Assembly: GCF_022179305.1 (NCBI RefSeq)
Contig: NZ_BPQP01000032.1
Location: forward strand, 1-64,000
DNA: 64,000 nucleotides
Origin: Methylobacterium iners
Lineage (GTDB): Bacteria; Pseudomonadota; Alphaproteobacteria; Rhizobiales; Beijerinckiaceae
Direction: 5' to 3'
Below are positions 27,364 to 38,000 of this stretch, in pieces; the stretch's first letter is position 1, and each line of letters opens with the position of its first letter. The notes beneath the pieces were generated by a model. That model saw only the letters and a list, made by a program, of their open reading frames with translations, was not told where the DNA came from and made no database searches. The position numbers and the translations under genes were made by a program.

Positions 27364-28575
27364 ATGGTGCGATCAACCTGGCTGCGACGCGGCATCTCGC
27401 TCGGCGCGATCCTTCTTCTGGGGGTCTCGCTCAAGGCCTGCATCGGCGGGCCCGACGGCGGCCCGCGCGGCACCGTCCAGGCGCCTGCGCCGAGCGTCGC
27501 CGCTGACGCTGCCGCCACCGGCGGGACGCGGATCGGGGCAGGCACGGTCAAGGTCGCGCTCGTCGTTCCGCTCACCGGACAAGGCTCGGCGATCGGCACG
27601 GCCCTGCGCAACGCGGCCGAGCTCGCGATCGAGGATTTTCAGAAGCCCGATCTCCAGATCATCGTGAAGGACGACCGGGGCGCCCCCGACGGCGCCCGGG
27701 AGGCGGCGCAGGCTGCCCTCGCCGATGGAGCGGAGCTGGTGCTCGGCCCGCTCTTCGCCGCCAACGTCCAGTCCGCCGCGCAGGTGGTGCGCGCCGCGGG
27801 CAAGCCCATGGTCGCGTTCTCGACGGATGTCAGCGTCGCTGCCCGCGGCGTCTACCTCCTCAGCTTCCTGCCCCAGGCGGAGGTCGACCGCATCGTCGAG
27901 GAGGCCACGGCCGCGGGACGCCGCTCCTTCGCCGCCCTGATCCCGGAGAGCACCTATGGCAACGCCGTCGAGGCGCAGTTCCGCGAGGCCGTCGCGCGGA
28001 AAGGTGCCCGCCTCGTCGCCATCGAGCGCTACGCGCCGGGCAACCCCGCCCCCGCTATCGGCCGGATCACTGGGTTGATCACGGGGGCCGGCGCACAGGC
28101 CGACGCGCTGTTCCTCCCCGACACGCCCGAGGGCCTCGCGGCCGTGGCGCCGGCGCTGACCCGGGCCGGGTTCTCGCCCGGCCGCGTCAAGCCCCTGGGC
28201 ACCGCCGTCTGGAACGATCCGCGCGTCTTCGCGCTGCCGGCGCTCCAGGGCGGCTGGTTCGCGGCCGCAGACGCGGCGGGCTTCGCGAACTTCTCGCAGC
28301 GCTATCAGGCTCGCTTCGGCGCGGCCCCGCCGCGCGTCGCCTCGCTCGCCTACGACGCGGTCTCGCTCAGCGCCGCGCTCACCCGGCAATACGGATCCCA
28401 ACGCTTCGCGGACGCGACCCTGACCAACCCCTCGGGCTTTGCCGGCACGGACGGGACCTTCCGCTTCCGCCCCGAGGGTCTGAGCGACCGGTCGCTGGCG
28501 ATCTACGAGATCCGCGGCAACGCGTCGGCGATCGTCAGCCCGGCACCCCGTACCCTGTCGCCTTCCGGGACCTAA
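27364..28575 (+). CDS. Penicillin-binding protein activator, LpoA-like (periplasmic-binding fold)
   Basis: A 403-aa exported protein with a signal ending LLGVSLKACIGG, a lipobox-like LKAC, so probably a lipoprotein. The rest is a Leu/Ile/Val-binding-type fold: VKVALVVPLTGQGSAIGTAL near residue 62, LVLGPLFAANVQSA near 125 and AALIPESTYGNAVEAQF near 190. Beside rsmI and yraN this is the LpoA position, whose E. coli member stimulates PBP1A. ATG 27364 is the first plausible start. Confidence 0.85.
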   Translation: MVRSTWLRRGISLGAILLLGVSLKACIGGPDGGPRGTVQAPAPSVAADAAATGGTRIGAGTVKVALVVPLTGQGSAIGTALRNAAELAIEDFQKPDLQIIVKDDRGAPDGAREAAQAALADGAELVLGPLFAANVQSAAQVVRAAGKPMVAFSTDVSVAARGVYLLSFLPQAEVDRIVEEATAAGRRSFAALIPESTYGNAVEAQFREAVARKGARLVAIERYAPGNPAPAIGRITGLITGAGAQADALFLPDTPEGLAAVAPALTRAGFSPGRVKPLGTAVWNDPRVFALPALQGGWFAAADAAGFANFSQRYQARFGAAPPRVASLAYDAVSLSAALTRQYGSQRFADATLTNPSGFAGTDGTFRFRPEGLSDRSLAIYEIRGNASAIVSPAPRTLSPSGT

Positions 28576-28578
28576 GGC

Positions 28579-29757
28579 TCAGGCCGAGAGCGCCGTCACG
28601 ATCGCGTTGAGAACCGGCGCGCCCCGCTTCGTCGTGGCGATACGGCCACCAGGCCGTCGGGCGATCAGATCCTCCGCGAGGAGCGCGTCAACCCGGGCCG
28701 GCTCCAGCGCCCTCCCCTTCAGGGCGGCGTAGCGCTCCGGATCGATCCCCTCGCTGAGCCGCATGCCCATCATCAGGAACTCGTCGCCCTGGTCGTCCGC
28801 CGACAGGGCTTCGGTCTCGACGATGCCGTGCCCGTCGCCCTCCACGCGCGCGAGCCAACCCTCGGGCGCGCGCTCGGTCACGGTGCCGAGGCGCCCTTCG
28901 TCCGAGACGAGGCGGCCGTGGGCGCCGGGCCCGATTCCGGCATATTCGCCGTAGCGCCAGTACAGGAGGTTGTGGCGCGATTCCGCGCCGGCGCGGGCGT
29001 GGTTCGAGATCTCGTAGGCCGGCAACCCGGCCCGGTCGCAGACTTCCTGCGTGACGTCGTAGAGCGCACGGGCCGCGTCGTCGTCCGGCGGCACGAGGCG
29101 TCCGGCGGCGGCCAGGCCGTGGAACGGCGTGCCGGGCTCGATGGTGAGCTGGTAGAGCGAGAGGTGCTCCGCCGCGCGCGCGATGGCCTCGCCCAGTTCG
29201 GCGCGCCAGGCCGCCTGCTCCTGGTTGGGGCGGGCGTAGATCAGGTCGAACGACATGCGTTCGAAATGTGCCTGGGCGATCGTGATCGCCTTGGTCGCCT
29301 CGCTCGCGCTGTGCAGGCGCCCCAGCCCCTTGAGCGCGGCATCGTTGAGCGCCTGGACCCCGAGAGAGACTCGATTCACCCCGGCGGCGCGGTAGCCGCG
29401 GAAGCGGCCGGCCTCCACGCTGGTCGGGTTCGCCTCGAGGGTGACCTCGACGTCGGGCGTGATCCCCCAGGCGCCGGCAATGGCATCGAGCAGGCCCGCG
29501 ACGGTGCCGGGCTGCATGAGCGAGGGCGTTCCGCCGCCGAGGAAGATGCTCGACACGGTGCGGCCCGGCGTGCGGGCCGCCATATGCGCGATCTCCGCCC
29601 GGAAGCCTCTGAGAAAGCGTTCCTCGTCCACCGGCGCGTGCCGCACGTGGCTGTTGAAGTCGCAATAGGGGCACTTGGCGGCGCAGAAGGGCCAATGGAC
29701 GTAGACCCCGAACCCGACGTCGCGGGTGGGGTGATCCGGGCCGGTGGAGGCGATCAT
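28579..29757 (-). CDS. hemW: HemW-like radical SAM protein
   Basis: A 392-aa radical-SAM protein. The [4Fe-4S] motif is CAAKCPYC (C-x3-C-x2-C) in WPFCAAKCPYCDFNSH, followed by IFLGGGTPSLM and VTLEANPTSVE, and the HemN C-terminal domain. HemW is a haem chaperone formerly called oxygen-independent coproporphyrinogen oxidase; the CxxxCxxC without the extra HemN cysteine fits HemW. Start at ATG 29757. Its 3' end is four bases from the convergent LpoA-like gene. Confidence 0.92.
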   Translation of the reverse strand: MIASTGPDHPTRDVGFGVYVHWPFCAAKCPYCDFNSHVRHAPVDEERFLRGFRAEIAHMAARTPGRTVSSIFLGGGTPSLMQPGTVAGLLDAIAGAWGITPDVEVTLEANPTSVEAGRFRGYRAAGVNRVSLGVQALNDAALKGLGRLHSASEATKAITIAQAHFERMSFDLIYARPNQEQAAWRAELGEAIARAAEHLSLYQLTIEPGTPFHGLAAAGRLVPPDDDAARALYDVTQEVCDRAGLPAYEISNHARAGAESRHNLLYWRYGEYAGIGPGAHGRLVSDEGRLGTVTERAPEGWLARVEGDGHGIVETEALSADDQGDEFLMMGMRLSEGIDPERYAALKGRALEPARVDALLAEDLIARRPGGRIATTKRGAPVLNAIVTALSA

Positions 29758-29813
29758 CGGGCGGATGTGCGCGCGGGAGCCCGATTTGGCAATCCTGCCC
29801 GGACGTCGCGGCC

Positions 29814-30047
29814 TCAGACGAGGATGTCGAGAACCCGCTTCTCGGCGTCCAGGCTGGAGCGGAGCATGGCGGTGTTCAGGCTGACATCCGCCTTCGACTC
29901 GATCAGCTGCACGGCGGTCGCCGACAGATCGACCTGAACCGGGCTTGGCAGGCTCGTGCCGAGCGTCGCGACCCCTTCGGTCGCGGTGCCGTAGCGCTGC
30001 GCCGCGACCGCGAGGCCGCCGCTGCTCACCGAAACTGCGCTGATCAT
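29814..30047 (-). CDS. Small protein, flagellar-rod-like / YjfB-like
   Basis: A 77-aa protein, MISAVSVSSGGLAVAAQRYG...VQLIESKADVSLNTAMLRSS. The C-terminal heptad-like helix resembles the short flagellar rod-type (FlgC/FlgG-like) and putative motility proteins common in Hyphomicrobiales, but no flagellar genes are near. GGAG precedes the ATG. Function not assigned. Confidence 0.6.
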   Translation of the reverse strand: MISAVSVSSGGLAVAAQRYGTATEGVATLGTSLPSPVQVDLSATAVQLIESKADVSLNTAMLRSSLDAEKRVLDILV

Positions 30048-30257
30048 GGCTCCATCTCCGCCTTGAGCGAGCACGCTGACACGGGATTTCTGAATCGAGC
30101 GGCCGAGATTTGCGTCGTATTTGAGCGATGCCGGCGGTCCGGGAGGAGATTTCCTCAGAATTGCTCGTGGGCGACTGGTGCATCGTGTTCCCGCACCTAC
30201 CTGCCCCCGCACCAAGCGCTCCGGCCGACCGGACGCGCCCCCCGGAGAGACCCCTCG

Positions 30258-30965
30258 ATGATCGACCTGTATTTCTGGCCCACGCCCAACGGGCACAAGG
30301 TGACGCTCTTCCTCGAGGAGGCAGGCCTTCCCTACGCGCTCAAGCCCGTGAACATCGCCGCGGGCGAGCAGTTCAAGCCGGACTTCCTGAGGATCGCTCC
30401 GAACAATCGCATGCCCGCGATCGTCGACCACGCGCCCGAGGGCGGCGGCGAGCCGGTCCCGCTCTTCGAATCGGGCGCGATCCTGCTCTACCTGGCGGAG
30501 AAGACGGGCCGGTTCCTCGCCCCGGACCTGCGCGGCCGGGCCGAGACCCTGCAATGGCTGTTCTGGCAGATGGGCGGCCTCGGGCCGATGCTGGGTCAGA
30601 ACCACCACTTCACGCAATACGCGCCCGAGAAGGTCCCCTACGCGATCGCGCGCTACGTCAACGAGACGAACCGCCTCTACGGCGTGCTCGACCGGCGCCT
30701 GGCGGATCGCGCCTTCGTCGCCGGCGCAGACTACTCGATCGCCGACATGGCGGCCTATCCCTGGATCGTGCCGCACCGGAAGCAGGGCCAGCGCCTCGAC
30801 GACTTCCCGAACCTGAAGCGCTGGTTCGAGGCGATCGCGGCGCGCCCGGCGACGGTTGCGGCCTACGAGAAGGGCAACGCGCTCAACCCGGACCGCGACA
30901 AGCCGATGACGGACGAGGCCCGCAAGATCATCTTCGGTCAGACGGCCGCCAGTACCAAAGTGTGA
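30258..30965 (+). CDS. Glutathione S-transferase family protein (YfcG/YghU-like)
   Basis: A 235-aa GST with a thioredoxin-like N-terminal domain (MIDLYFWPTPNGHKVTLFLE, NNRMPAIVDH, FESGAILLYLAEKTGRF) and an all-helical C-terminal domain (FVAGADYSIADMAAYPWI). The N-terminal TPNGHK pattern fits the Nu-class disulfide-bond reductases YfcG/YghU. GGAGAG is present upstream of ATG 30258. Convergent with the MBL gene. Confidence 0.92.
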   Translation: MIDLYFWPTPNGHKVTLFLEEAGLPYALKPVNIAAGEQFKPDFLRIAPNNRMPAIVDHAPEGGGEPVPLFESGAILLYLAEKTGRFLAPDLRGRAETLQWLFWQMGGLGPMLGQNHHFTQYAPEKVPYAIARYVNETNRLYGVLDRRLADRAFVAGADYSIADMAAYPWIVPHRKQGQRLDDFPNLKRWFEAIAARPATVAAYEKGNALNPDRDKPMTDEARKIIFGQTAASTKV

Positions 30966-30971
30966 TCGATC

Positions 30972-31841
30972 CTACCGGCGCAGGCTGTCCAGCGGCACCG
31001 GCGCTGCGTGCGGCCGGGTCGCCAGCATGCCGTCGATGAGGGCCAGCACCTCGGCCCGGCCGCAATTGGCGGCCGGCTCGAAGGGGGTCCAGGTCTGGGT
31101 GAAGTCGAGCTTGGCGAAGACGTCGCGGTAGCGCCGCAGCTCGTTGGTGGTCAGCGGCACCCCGCGGACGAAAGCCTTGTGGGCCGAGATCGTCGTCGCG
31201 CGCCGGAAATCGCCCGGATCGAGCTCGAACTTCAGCGCATCCCCGCAGAACAGGATCTTTCGCGCGCGATCGAACAGGACCGCGTGGCCGTCGAAATGGC
31301 CGGCCGTGCGGTGCAGCTCCAAGCCGGGCAGCGGTTCCAGGAAGTCGTCGTAGGGCCAGGACACCTGCAGGGCCGCGCTCCAGACGAAGTCGGCCGCCGG
31401 CAGGCAGAGCTCGGGGTCGAAGCGGTCCTGGAGCTGGACCAGGGCGCCGTAGGCGTGGGGATGGGACGAGGAGAGCACCTGCATCCCGCCCAAGGCCGCG
31501 ATGTGCTTCAGCGCCGCCTCGCTGAAGACCGGGCAGGCCTCGAAGCCCATGTTCCCCTGCGGAGTCTGGACCAGGTAGGCGCTCGGGCCGATCCCCGAGA
31601 CGGGCTCGTTCCAGAAGCGCCAGACGCCCGGCTCCAGCTCCTGCCAGTGGCAGGGGAAGCGCGCCTGCGCCTCGGCCTCGGTCCAGAACTGCCAACCGTC
31701 CTGGGGCACCACGTGGCGCGCGTCGAGGCACATCGGGCAGGAAGGCGGCTTCGCGAAATGGCGCTGCCAGAAGCCGCAATTGTCGCAGGTGTAGGCGGGC
31801 AGATCGAGGGCGCCCGCGAAGGGCAGGTAACCGGGGGACAC
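30972..31841 (-). CDS. MBL-fold metallo-hydrolase-like protein with N-terminal zinc ribbon
   Basis: A 289-aa protein. The first 45 residues hold two cysteine pairs (CDNCGFW and CPMCLD), a rubredoxin-like zinc ribbon. The remainder is a metallo-beta-lactamase fold, but the usual HxHxDH is SSHPHAYGAL and only GHFDGHAVLF and CGDALKF look normal. It may be catalytically reduced. A GTG start is used. Related proteins occur widely in Proteobacteria without known substrate. Confidence 0.75.
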   Translation of the reverse strand: MSPGYLPFAGALDLPAYTCDNCGFWQRHFAKPPSCPMCLDARHVVPQDGWQFWTEAEAQARFPCHWQELEPGVWRFWNEPVSGIGPSAYLVQTPQGNMGFEACPVFSEAALKHIAALGGMQVLSSSHPHAYGALVQLQDRFDPELCLPAADFVWSAALQVSWPYDDFLEPLPGLELHRTAGHFDGHAVLFDRARKILFCGDALKFELDPGDFRRATTISAHKAFVRGVPLTTNELRRYRDVFAKLDFTQTWTPFEPAANCGRAEVLALIDGMLATRPHAAPVPLDSLRR

Positions 31842-31936
31842 GGGCGTCGATCTCGTAAAAGCGGATGGCGTTGCGCCGGATGCGACGCATATAGGCCGGA
31901 TCGCGACCGCGATGCATCACCCCCATCGGGAGGATC

Positions 31937-33223
31937 ATGACCCAAGCCGCCGTCGCCTTCGACCTGACCCGGCTCGTCACCCGGCTGGCCCATGCCAGTC
32001 CGAGCGGCATCGACCGGGTCGACCTCGCCTATGCCCGACACTTCCTGTGGCAGGACGGCGCCCGGTTCGGGGTCGTGTCGACGGTGCTCGGCCCCCGCGT
32101 GCTCGATCGCAATGCGGCCCGGGCGGTGGTGGACGCCGTGGCGGCCGGCTGGGTCGAGGATCTCGATGCCGGCTCCGATCCCGTCTACCGCCGTCTCGTC
32201 GCGTCGATCGGCACGGGCGGCGAGTTGCCCGCCCTCGCCCCCGCTCCGGCCCGCACCCGGATGGCGCGTCGCCGCATCCAGCTCGACACGAACCTGCTTC
32301 TGCTCCGGGCCGGCGGGCACGAGGCGCTGCCCCGGGGCACGGTCTATCTCCACACCTCGCACCTGCGCCTCGACAAGCCGGAGCGCTTCGACTGGCTCTA
32401 CGACCGCCCCGACATCCGACCCGTGTTCTTCGTCCACGATCTCATCCCGATCGCCTACCCGGAATACGGGCGGCCGGGCGAGGCCGAGCGGCACGCCGTC
32501 CGGATGGAAACGATCGCCCGCCACGCCGCGCATGTGGTTGTGAACTCGGCCGATGTCGCCGCGCATTTCAGCGGGTATCTCGCGGTGCGCGGCCTTGGAT
32601 CGAAGCCGGTCTCGGTCGGCTGGCTCGGCGTCGAGCCGATCTTCCTCCAGCGGGAGGGGCAGCGCTTCACCCCCGCGCGCCCGACCTTTGTCGTGTGCGG
32701 CACCATCGAGCCGCGCAAGAACCACCTGCTCCTCCTCCATCTCTGGCGCGAACTCGCCGCGGAACTCGGGGAGGCGACGCCGCGCCTCCTCCTGGTCGGC
32801 CGGAGAGGGTGGGAGGCGGAGAACGTCATCGACATGCTGGATCGCTGCCGGGCCGTGCGCGCGCACGTGACCGAGGTCGCGGGCCTGTCGACGCACGGCC
32901 TCGCCGCCCTGATGCGGAGCGCGACCGCGCTTCTGATGCCCTCCTTCGCGGAGGGCTACGGGCTGCCGGTGGTGGAGGCCGCCGCGAGCGGCCTGCCGGT
33001 GGTCGCCTCCGACATCCCCGTCCACCGCGAGATCGGCGGCAGCTTCGCGGCTCTGCTGGACCCCCTCGACGGCGTCGGCTGGAAGCAGGCCATCCTTGGC
33101 CTCGGCGAGGCCGGGTCGCCGGTGCGATCGGACCTCCGTGCGCGCCTCGACGACTACGCGGCGCCGACCTGGGGGGCACATTTCCAGGCCGTCGAACGGG
33201 CGCTTGCCGCAGCCGCGTCCTGA
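31937..33223 (+). CDS. Glycosyltransferase family 4 (GT-B) protein
   Basis: A 428-aa GT-B enzyme. The N-terminal acceptor domain starts VAFDLTRLVTRLAHASPSGIDRVD; the linker has FFVHDLIPIAYPEY. The donor domain has FVVCGTIEPRKNHLLLLHLW near residue 255 and the E-x7-E motif MPSFAEGYGLPVVEAAASGLP near 335. Likely a mannosyl-type transferase for surface polysaccharide; sugar and acceptor unknown. No other polysaccharide gene is adjacent. Confidence 0.9.
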   Translation: MTQAAVAFDLTRLVTRLAHASPSGIDRVDLAYARHFLWQDGARFGVVSTVLGPRVLDRNAARAVVDAVAAGWVEDLDAGSDPVYRRLVASIGTGGELPALAPAPARTRMARRRIQLDTNLLLLRAGGHEALPRGTVYLHTSHLRLDKPERFDWLYDRPDIRPVFFVHDLIPIAYPEYGRPGEAERHAVRMETIARHAAHVVVNSADVAAHFSGYLAVRGLGSKPVSVGWLGVEPIFLQREGQRFTPARPTFVVCGTIEPRKNHLLLLHLWRELAAELGEATPRLLLVGRRGWEAENVIDMLDRCRAVRAHVTEVAGLSTHGLAALMRSATALLMPSFAEGYGLPVVEAAASGLPVVASDIPVHREIGGSFAALLDPLDGVGWKQAILGLGEAGSPVRSDLRARLDDYAAPTWGAHFQAVERALAAAAS

Positions 33224-33348
33224 CTGTTCTGGCGACGCCCAAGTCTTGCGAAGGGTCCGCGCGCGGGCGCGATTGCCGTGGTGAGATCTGACGAATAAGA
33301 ACAGGCGTCAGGGCCGCCCATATTCTGGCCCCGAGCGAGAGGCAGGCG

Positions 33349-33672
33349 ATGAAGGTGGTCGATCTCGACCGGGAAGACATCAAGCGCGGGCTCGCCGACG
33401 GCTCGATCCTCGTGATCGACGTGCGGGAGCCGCACGAATTCGAGCAGGGCCGCATTCCCGGCGCGGTTCCTCATCCGCTCTCGACCTTCGACACGGCGGC
33501 CGTCGCCGCCTTGATCGAGGGCGATGGACGGCGCCCGGTGTTCTCCTGCGCCTCGGGGGTCCGCTCGGTCCACGCCCTTCAGGCGGCCCAAGGCGCGGGC
33601 CTTCCGATCGACGCGCATTATCGGGGGGGCTTCAAGGAATGGCGGGCGGCCGGCGAGCCGTTCGAGACCTGA
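33349..33672 (+). CDS. Rhodanese-like domain protein
   Basis: A 107-aa single rhodanese domain. The start VVDLDREDIKRGLADGSI leads into LVIDVREPHEFEQGRIPGA. The active-site loop is FSCASGVRSVHAL, with catalytic Cys about residue 66 for a persulfide. The end is HYRGGFKEWRAAGEP. Likely sulfur carrier or transferase in the cytoplasm; partner unknown. Confidence 0.92.
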   Translation: MKVVDLDREDIKRGLADGSILVIDVREPHEFEQGRIPGAVPHPLSTFDTAAVAALIEGDGRRPVFSCASGVRSVHALQAAQGAGLPIDAHYRGGFKEWRAAGEPFET

Positions 33673-33750
33673 TCCGCCGTGGGCATGTGCGCTACCGCAC
33701 GACGCGTGGGTAACACTCGCCTTAGCTCGGCACCATTAGGGACAGCACAG

Positions 33751-34893
33751 ATGCCAACGCGCCGGCTCGCCAGCCTCCTCTCGATTCTTGCCTTCGCGGC
33801 CCCGCTCCTCGGGCAGCCGGCGCTCGCCCAGGCGCCGGGCGGACCGCCGCCGAAGGTGACCACGGCCAAGCCCGTCGTCCGTGAGTTCGTCGAGACCGAC
33901 ACCTATACGGGCCGCTTCGAGGCGGTGGACTACGTCGAGGTGCGCGCGCGCGTCACCGGGTACCTGGAAAAGGTATTGTTCCAGGACGGTGCGACGGTGA
34001 AGAAGGGCGACACCCTCTTCGTGATCGACCGGCGGCCCTACAAGGCCGCCCTGGAGCAGGCTCAGGCGGCCCTGGCCTCCGCGAAGGCAAGCCTGAACTT
34101 CTCGCAGACCGACCTCGAGCGCGCCCAGACGCTGAGCCGCTCGGGCAACATCTCGGAGCAGGTGACCGACCAGCGTCGCCAAGCCTCGCAGACGGCCCAG
34201 GCCAATGTCGACAGCGCCGAGGCACAGCTCCGCCAGGCGCAGCTCAACTACGACTTCACCGAGGTGAAGGCGCCGATCACCGGCCGCATCAGCCGGCGCC
34301 TCGTCACCGAGGGCAACATCGTCATCACCGATCAGACCATGCTGACGACGATCGTGTCGCTGGACCCGATCTACTTCAGCTTCACCGTCGATGAGCGCTC
34401 CTTCCTGAAATACCAGGGCAGCCTCAACATCGGCATGGGCGCCACCCAGAAGGCCAACGCCGTTCCGATCATGATCGCGCTCACCAACGAGGCGAAGCCG
34501 ACGCGGAAGGGCCAGCTCGACTTCGTCGACAACCGCGTCGACAACGCGACCGGCACCGTGCTCCTGCGGGCCACCGTGGAGAACGCGGACGGGTTCATCA
34601 AGCCAGGCCTGTTCGGCATCGTCTCCCTGCCGGCGACGAAGCCCGCGAAGGGCGTGCTGCTTCCCGACGAGGCGATCTCCGCCAACCAGGACAAGCGCAT
34701 CGTCTACGTGGTGAGCGAGGACGGCTCCGTCGCGACCCGGGACGTCCAGCTCGGACCCAAGGTCGACGGCTACCGCGTGATCCGCGGTGGGCTGACGGGC
34801 GAGGAAAGCGTCGTCGTCAACGGGCTCAGCCGGATCCGCCCTGGCGCCAAGGTGGCGGCCGAGGCGACCACCCTGCCGCCCTCGCGGACGTGA
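33751..34893 (+). CDS. RND efflux system periplasmic adaptor subunit
   Basis: A 380-aa membrane-fusion protein of the AcrA/MexE type. A signal peptide (LASLLSILAFAAPLLGQPALAQ) precedes the lipoyl halves, with VRARVTGYLEKVLFQDGATVKKGD and VKAPITGRISRRLVTEGN flanking an alanine-rich alpha-hairpin. Start at ATG 33751, before the signal. It links the downstream pump to an outer-membrane channel, which is not in the window. Confidence 0.93.
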   Translation: MPTRRLASLLSILAFAAPLLGQPALAQAPGGPPPKVTTAKPVVREFVETDTYTGRFEAVDYVEVRARVTGYLEKVLFQDGATVKKGDTLFVIDRRPYKAALEQAQAALASAKASLNFSQTDLERAQTLSRSGNISEQVTDQRRQASQTAQANVDSAEAQLRQAQLNYDFTEVKAPITGRISRRLVTEGNIVITDQTMLTTIVSLDPIYFSFTVDERSFLKYQGSLNIGMGATQKANAVPIMIALTNEAKPTRKGQLDFVDNRVDNATGTVLLRATVENADGFIKPGLFGIVSLPATKPAKGVLLPDEAISANQDKRIVYVVSEDGSVATRDVQLGPKVDGYRVIRGGLTGEESVVVNGLSRIRPGAKVAAEATTLPPSRT

Positions 34894-35016
34894 GGGTCGT
34901 GCGCTCCCGAGCGCGCGGGCGAGCTTACCCTCTCCCCTGCGGAAGCGGGGGAGTTGTGACAGGTCGATAACGAGACACCACCGCCGAGCCGCATGATGCG
35001 GCGAGAGGTTTGATCG

Positions 35017-38000
35017 ATGCGCTTTGCCCACTTCTTCGTGGATCGACCGATCTTCGCGTCGGTGACGTCGATCATCTTCCTGATCCTCGGCTACGTCGCC
35101 TATGAGTCGCTGCCCGTCGCGCAGTACCCGGAGATCGTGCCCCCTACCGTGGTCGTGCGCGCCTCCTATCCGGGCGCGAATGCCGAGACCGTGGCCGCCA
35201 CCATCGCGACGCCGATCGAGCAGGAGGTCAACGGCGTCGACAACATGCTCTACATGACGTCGCTATCGACCAACGACGGCAACATGCAGCTGACCGTCAC
35301 CTTCAAGGTCGGCACCAACCTCGATATCGCCAACGTGCTGGTGCAGAACCGGCTCTCGGTCGCGCAGCCCCGCCTGCCGCCGGACGTGCGCAACCTCGGC
35401 GTGACCGTGCGCAAGTCCTCGCCCGACCTGATGATGGTCGTGCACCTGCTCTCGCCGGACAACACCTACGACCAGAACTACCTCTCGAACTACATCTACC
35501 TGCGCATCCGCGACGAGCTCCTGCGCCTCAACGGCGTCGGCGACATCACGGTGTTCGGCGGCAGCGAGTACGCGCTGCGCATCTGGCTCGACCCGAACAA
35601 GCTCTCCGCCTACGGCCTCTCGACCACCGACATCATCGGCGCCCTGCAGGAGCAGAACGTGCAGGTCGCCTCCGGCGCGCTCGGCGCTCCGCCGGCCCCG
35701 AAGGACAACGCCTTCCAGCTCGTCGTCCAGTCGCAGGGGCGCTTCCAGACGCCCGAGGAGTTCACGGACGTCATCGTCAAGGCGAGCGAGGGCCGCCTCG
35801 TCCGCATCAAGGACGTGGCGCGGGTCGAGCTCGGCCAGCAGACCTACACCACGCAGTCGTTCCTGAACGGGCAGCCCGCCGTCGGCGTCGGCGTGTTCCA
35901 ACGGCCGGGCACCAACGCCCTCGAGGCGGCCGCCCAGGTCCGCCAGACCATGGAGACGATCAAGAAGAACTTCCCGCCCGGCGTCGAGTACAAGATCGCC
36001 TACAACCCGACGGAGTTCATCGAGGAATCCGTTCACGAGGTCTACAAGACGCTGTTCGAGGCCGTGGCGCTCGTCGTCGTCGTGGTGATGGTCTTCCTGC
36101 AGAGCTGGCGCACCGCGCTGATCCCGGTCATCGCGATCCCCGTCTCGCTCATCGGCACCTTCGCGGTGATGCAGGCGCTCGGCTTCTCCATCAATAACCT
36201 GACGCTGTTCGGCCTCGTGCTCGCCATCGGCATCGTCGTCGACGACGCCATCGTCGTCGTCGAGAACGTCGAGCGCAACATGGCCGAGGGGCTCTCGGCC
36301 GGCGAGGCCGCCCACAAGACGATGGACGAGGTCGGCGGGGCCGTGATCGCGATCGCCCTCGTGCTGTCGGCCGTGTTCATCCCCACGGCCTTCATCCCGG
36401 GGATCTCGGGCCAGTTCTACAAGCAATTCGCGCTGACCATCGCGGCCTCGACCATCATCTCGATGTTCAACTCGCTGACGCTGTCGCCGGCGCTCTGCAA
36501 GATCCTGCTGAAGCCGCACCACGAGCACGCCAAGCCCAAGTTCTTCCTGTCGCGCTTCCTGGCCTGGTGCGCGGACCTGTTCAACCGTGGCTTCGACAAG
36601 CTCTCGCACGGCTACGCCCGCACCATCGGCTTCCTCACGGGCAAGCTGGTCGGCGTCATCGGCATGCTCGTCGTCTACGCCGGCGTGATCGCCGGGACCC
36701 TGCACCTCGCGGCGACCACGCCGACGGGCTTCATCCCGCAGCAGGACCAGGGCTACCTGATCGGCGTCGTACAGCTCCCCGCCGGCTCCGCCCTCGAACG
36801 CACGACGGCGGTCATCCGCAGGGCCGCCGACCTCGCCCTGAAGGTCGACGGTGTCGCCAACGCCGTCATCATCTCGGGCTTCGACGGCGCCACCTTCACC
36901 AACACCACCAACGGCGCGGTGATGTTCCTGACGCTCAAGGCCGCCAAGGAGCGGGCCGCGGCCGGGAGGACCGCCGCCGCCATCACCGGTGACGTCTTCA
37001 AGGCCACGGCCGGCATCCAGGAGGCGCGCGTCCTCTTCATCCCGCCTCCGCCCGTCCGAGGTCTGGGCACCGGCGGCGGCTTCAAGATGCAGATCGAGAG
37101 CCGGCAGAGCTCGGAGATCGCGCCGCTGCTCGCCGCCGTCAACGAGGTGCTGGCCAAGGCCAACCAGAGCAACGAGGTCCAGCGCGTCTTTACCACCTTC
37201 GGCAACGACACGCCGCAGCTCTTCATCGACATCGACCGGACCACGGCGCGGATGCTGAACGTGCCGCTGCAGAGCGTCTTCTCGACGCTGCAGACCAATC
37301 TCGGCGGCGCCTACGTCAACGACTTCAACACATTCGGCCGCATCTACCAGGTCCGGGCACAGGCGGACCCCGCCTTCCGCCTGGAGAAGCGCGACATCGA
37401 GCAGCTCAAGGTGCGCTCCTCGACCGGCGCCCTCGTGCCGATGGGAACGCTGGCCTCGATCCGCGAGATCTCCGGCCCCCAGATCGTCCAGCGCTTCAAC
37501 CTGTTCTACTCGGTGCCGATCCAGGGCGACGCCAAGCCCGGCATCTCGACGGGCCAGGCCCTCGACGCGATGGAGAAGATCGCCGAGACCCTGCCGCAGG
37601 GCTACGCCTACGACTGGACGGAGATCGCCTTCCAGCAGAAGGCGGCCGGCAACACCGCCATCCTCGTCTTCGGCCTCGGCGTGCTGCTCGTCTTCCTCGT
37701 GCTCGCAGCGCAGTACGAATCCTGGGCGCTTCCCCTCGCGATCATCCTCGTGGTGCCGACCGGCGTGCTCTCGGCGCTCGGCGCGGTGCAGATCAGGGGG
37801 CAGGACAACAACATCCTGACCCAAATCGGCCTCATCGTGCTCATCGGTCTCGCGGCCAAGAACGCCATCCTGATCGTCGAGTTCGCCCACCAGCTCGAGG
37901 AGACCGAGAAGAAGGGGCCGGTCGCCGCGGCCGTCGAGGCCTGCCGCCTGCGCCTGCGCCCCATCCTGATGACGGCCTTCGCCTTCATCCTCGGCACCGT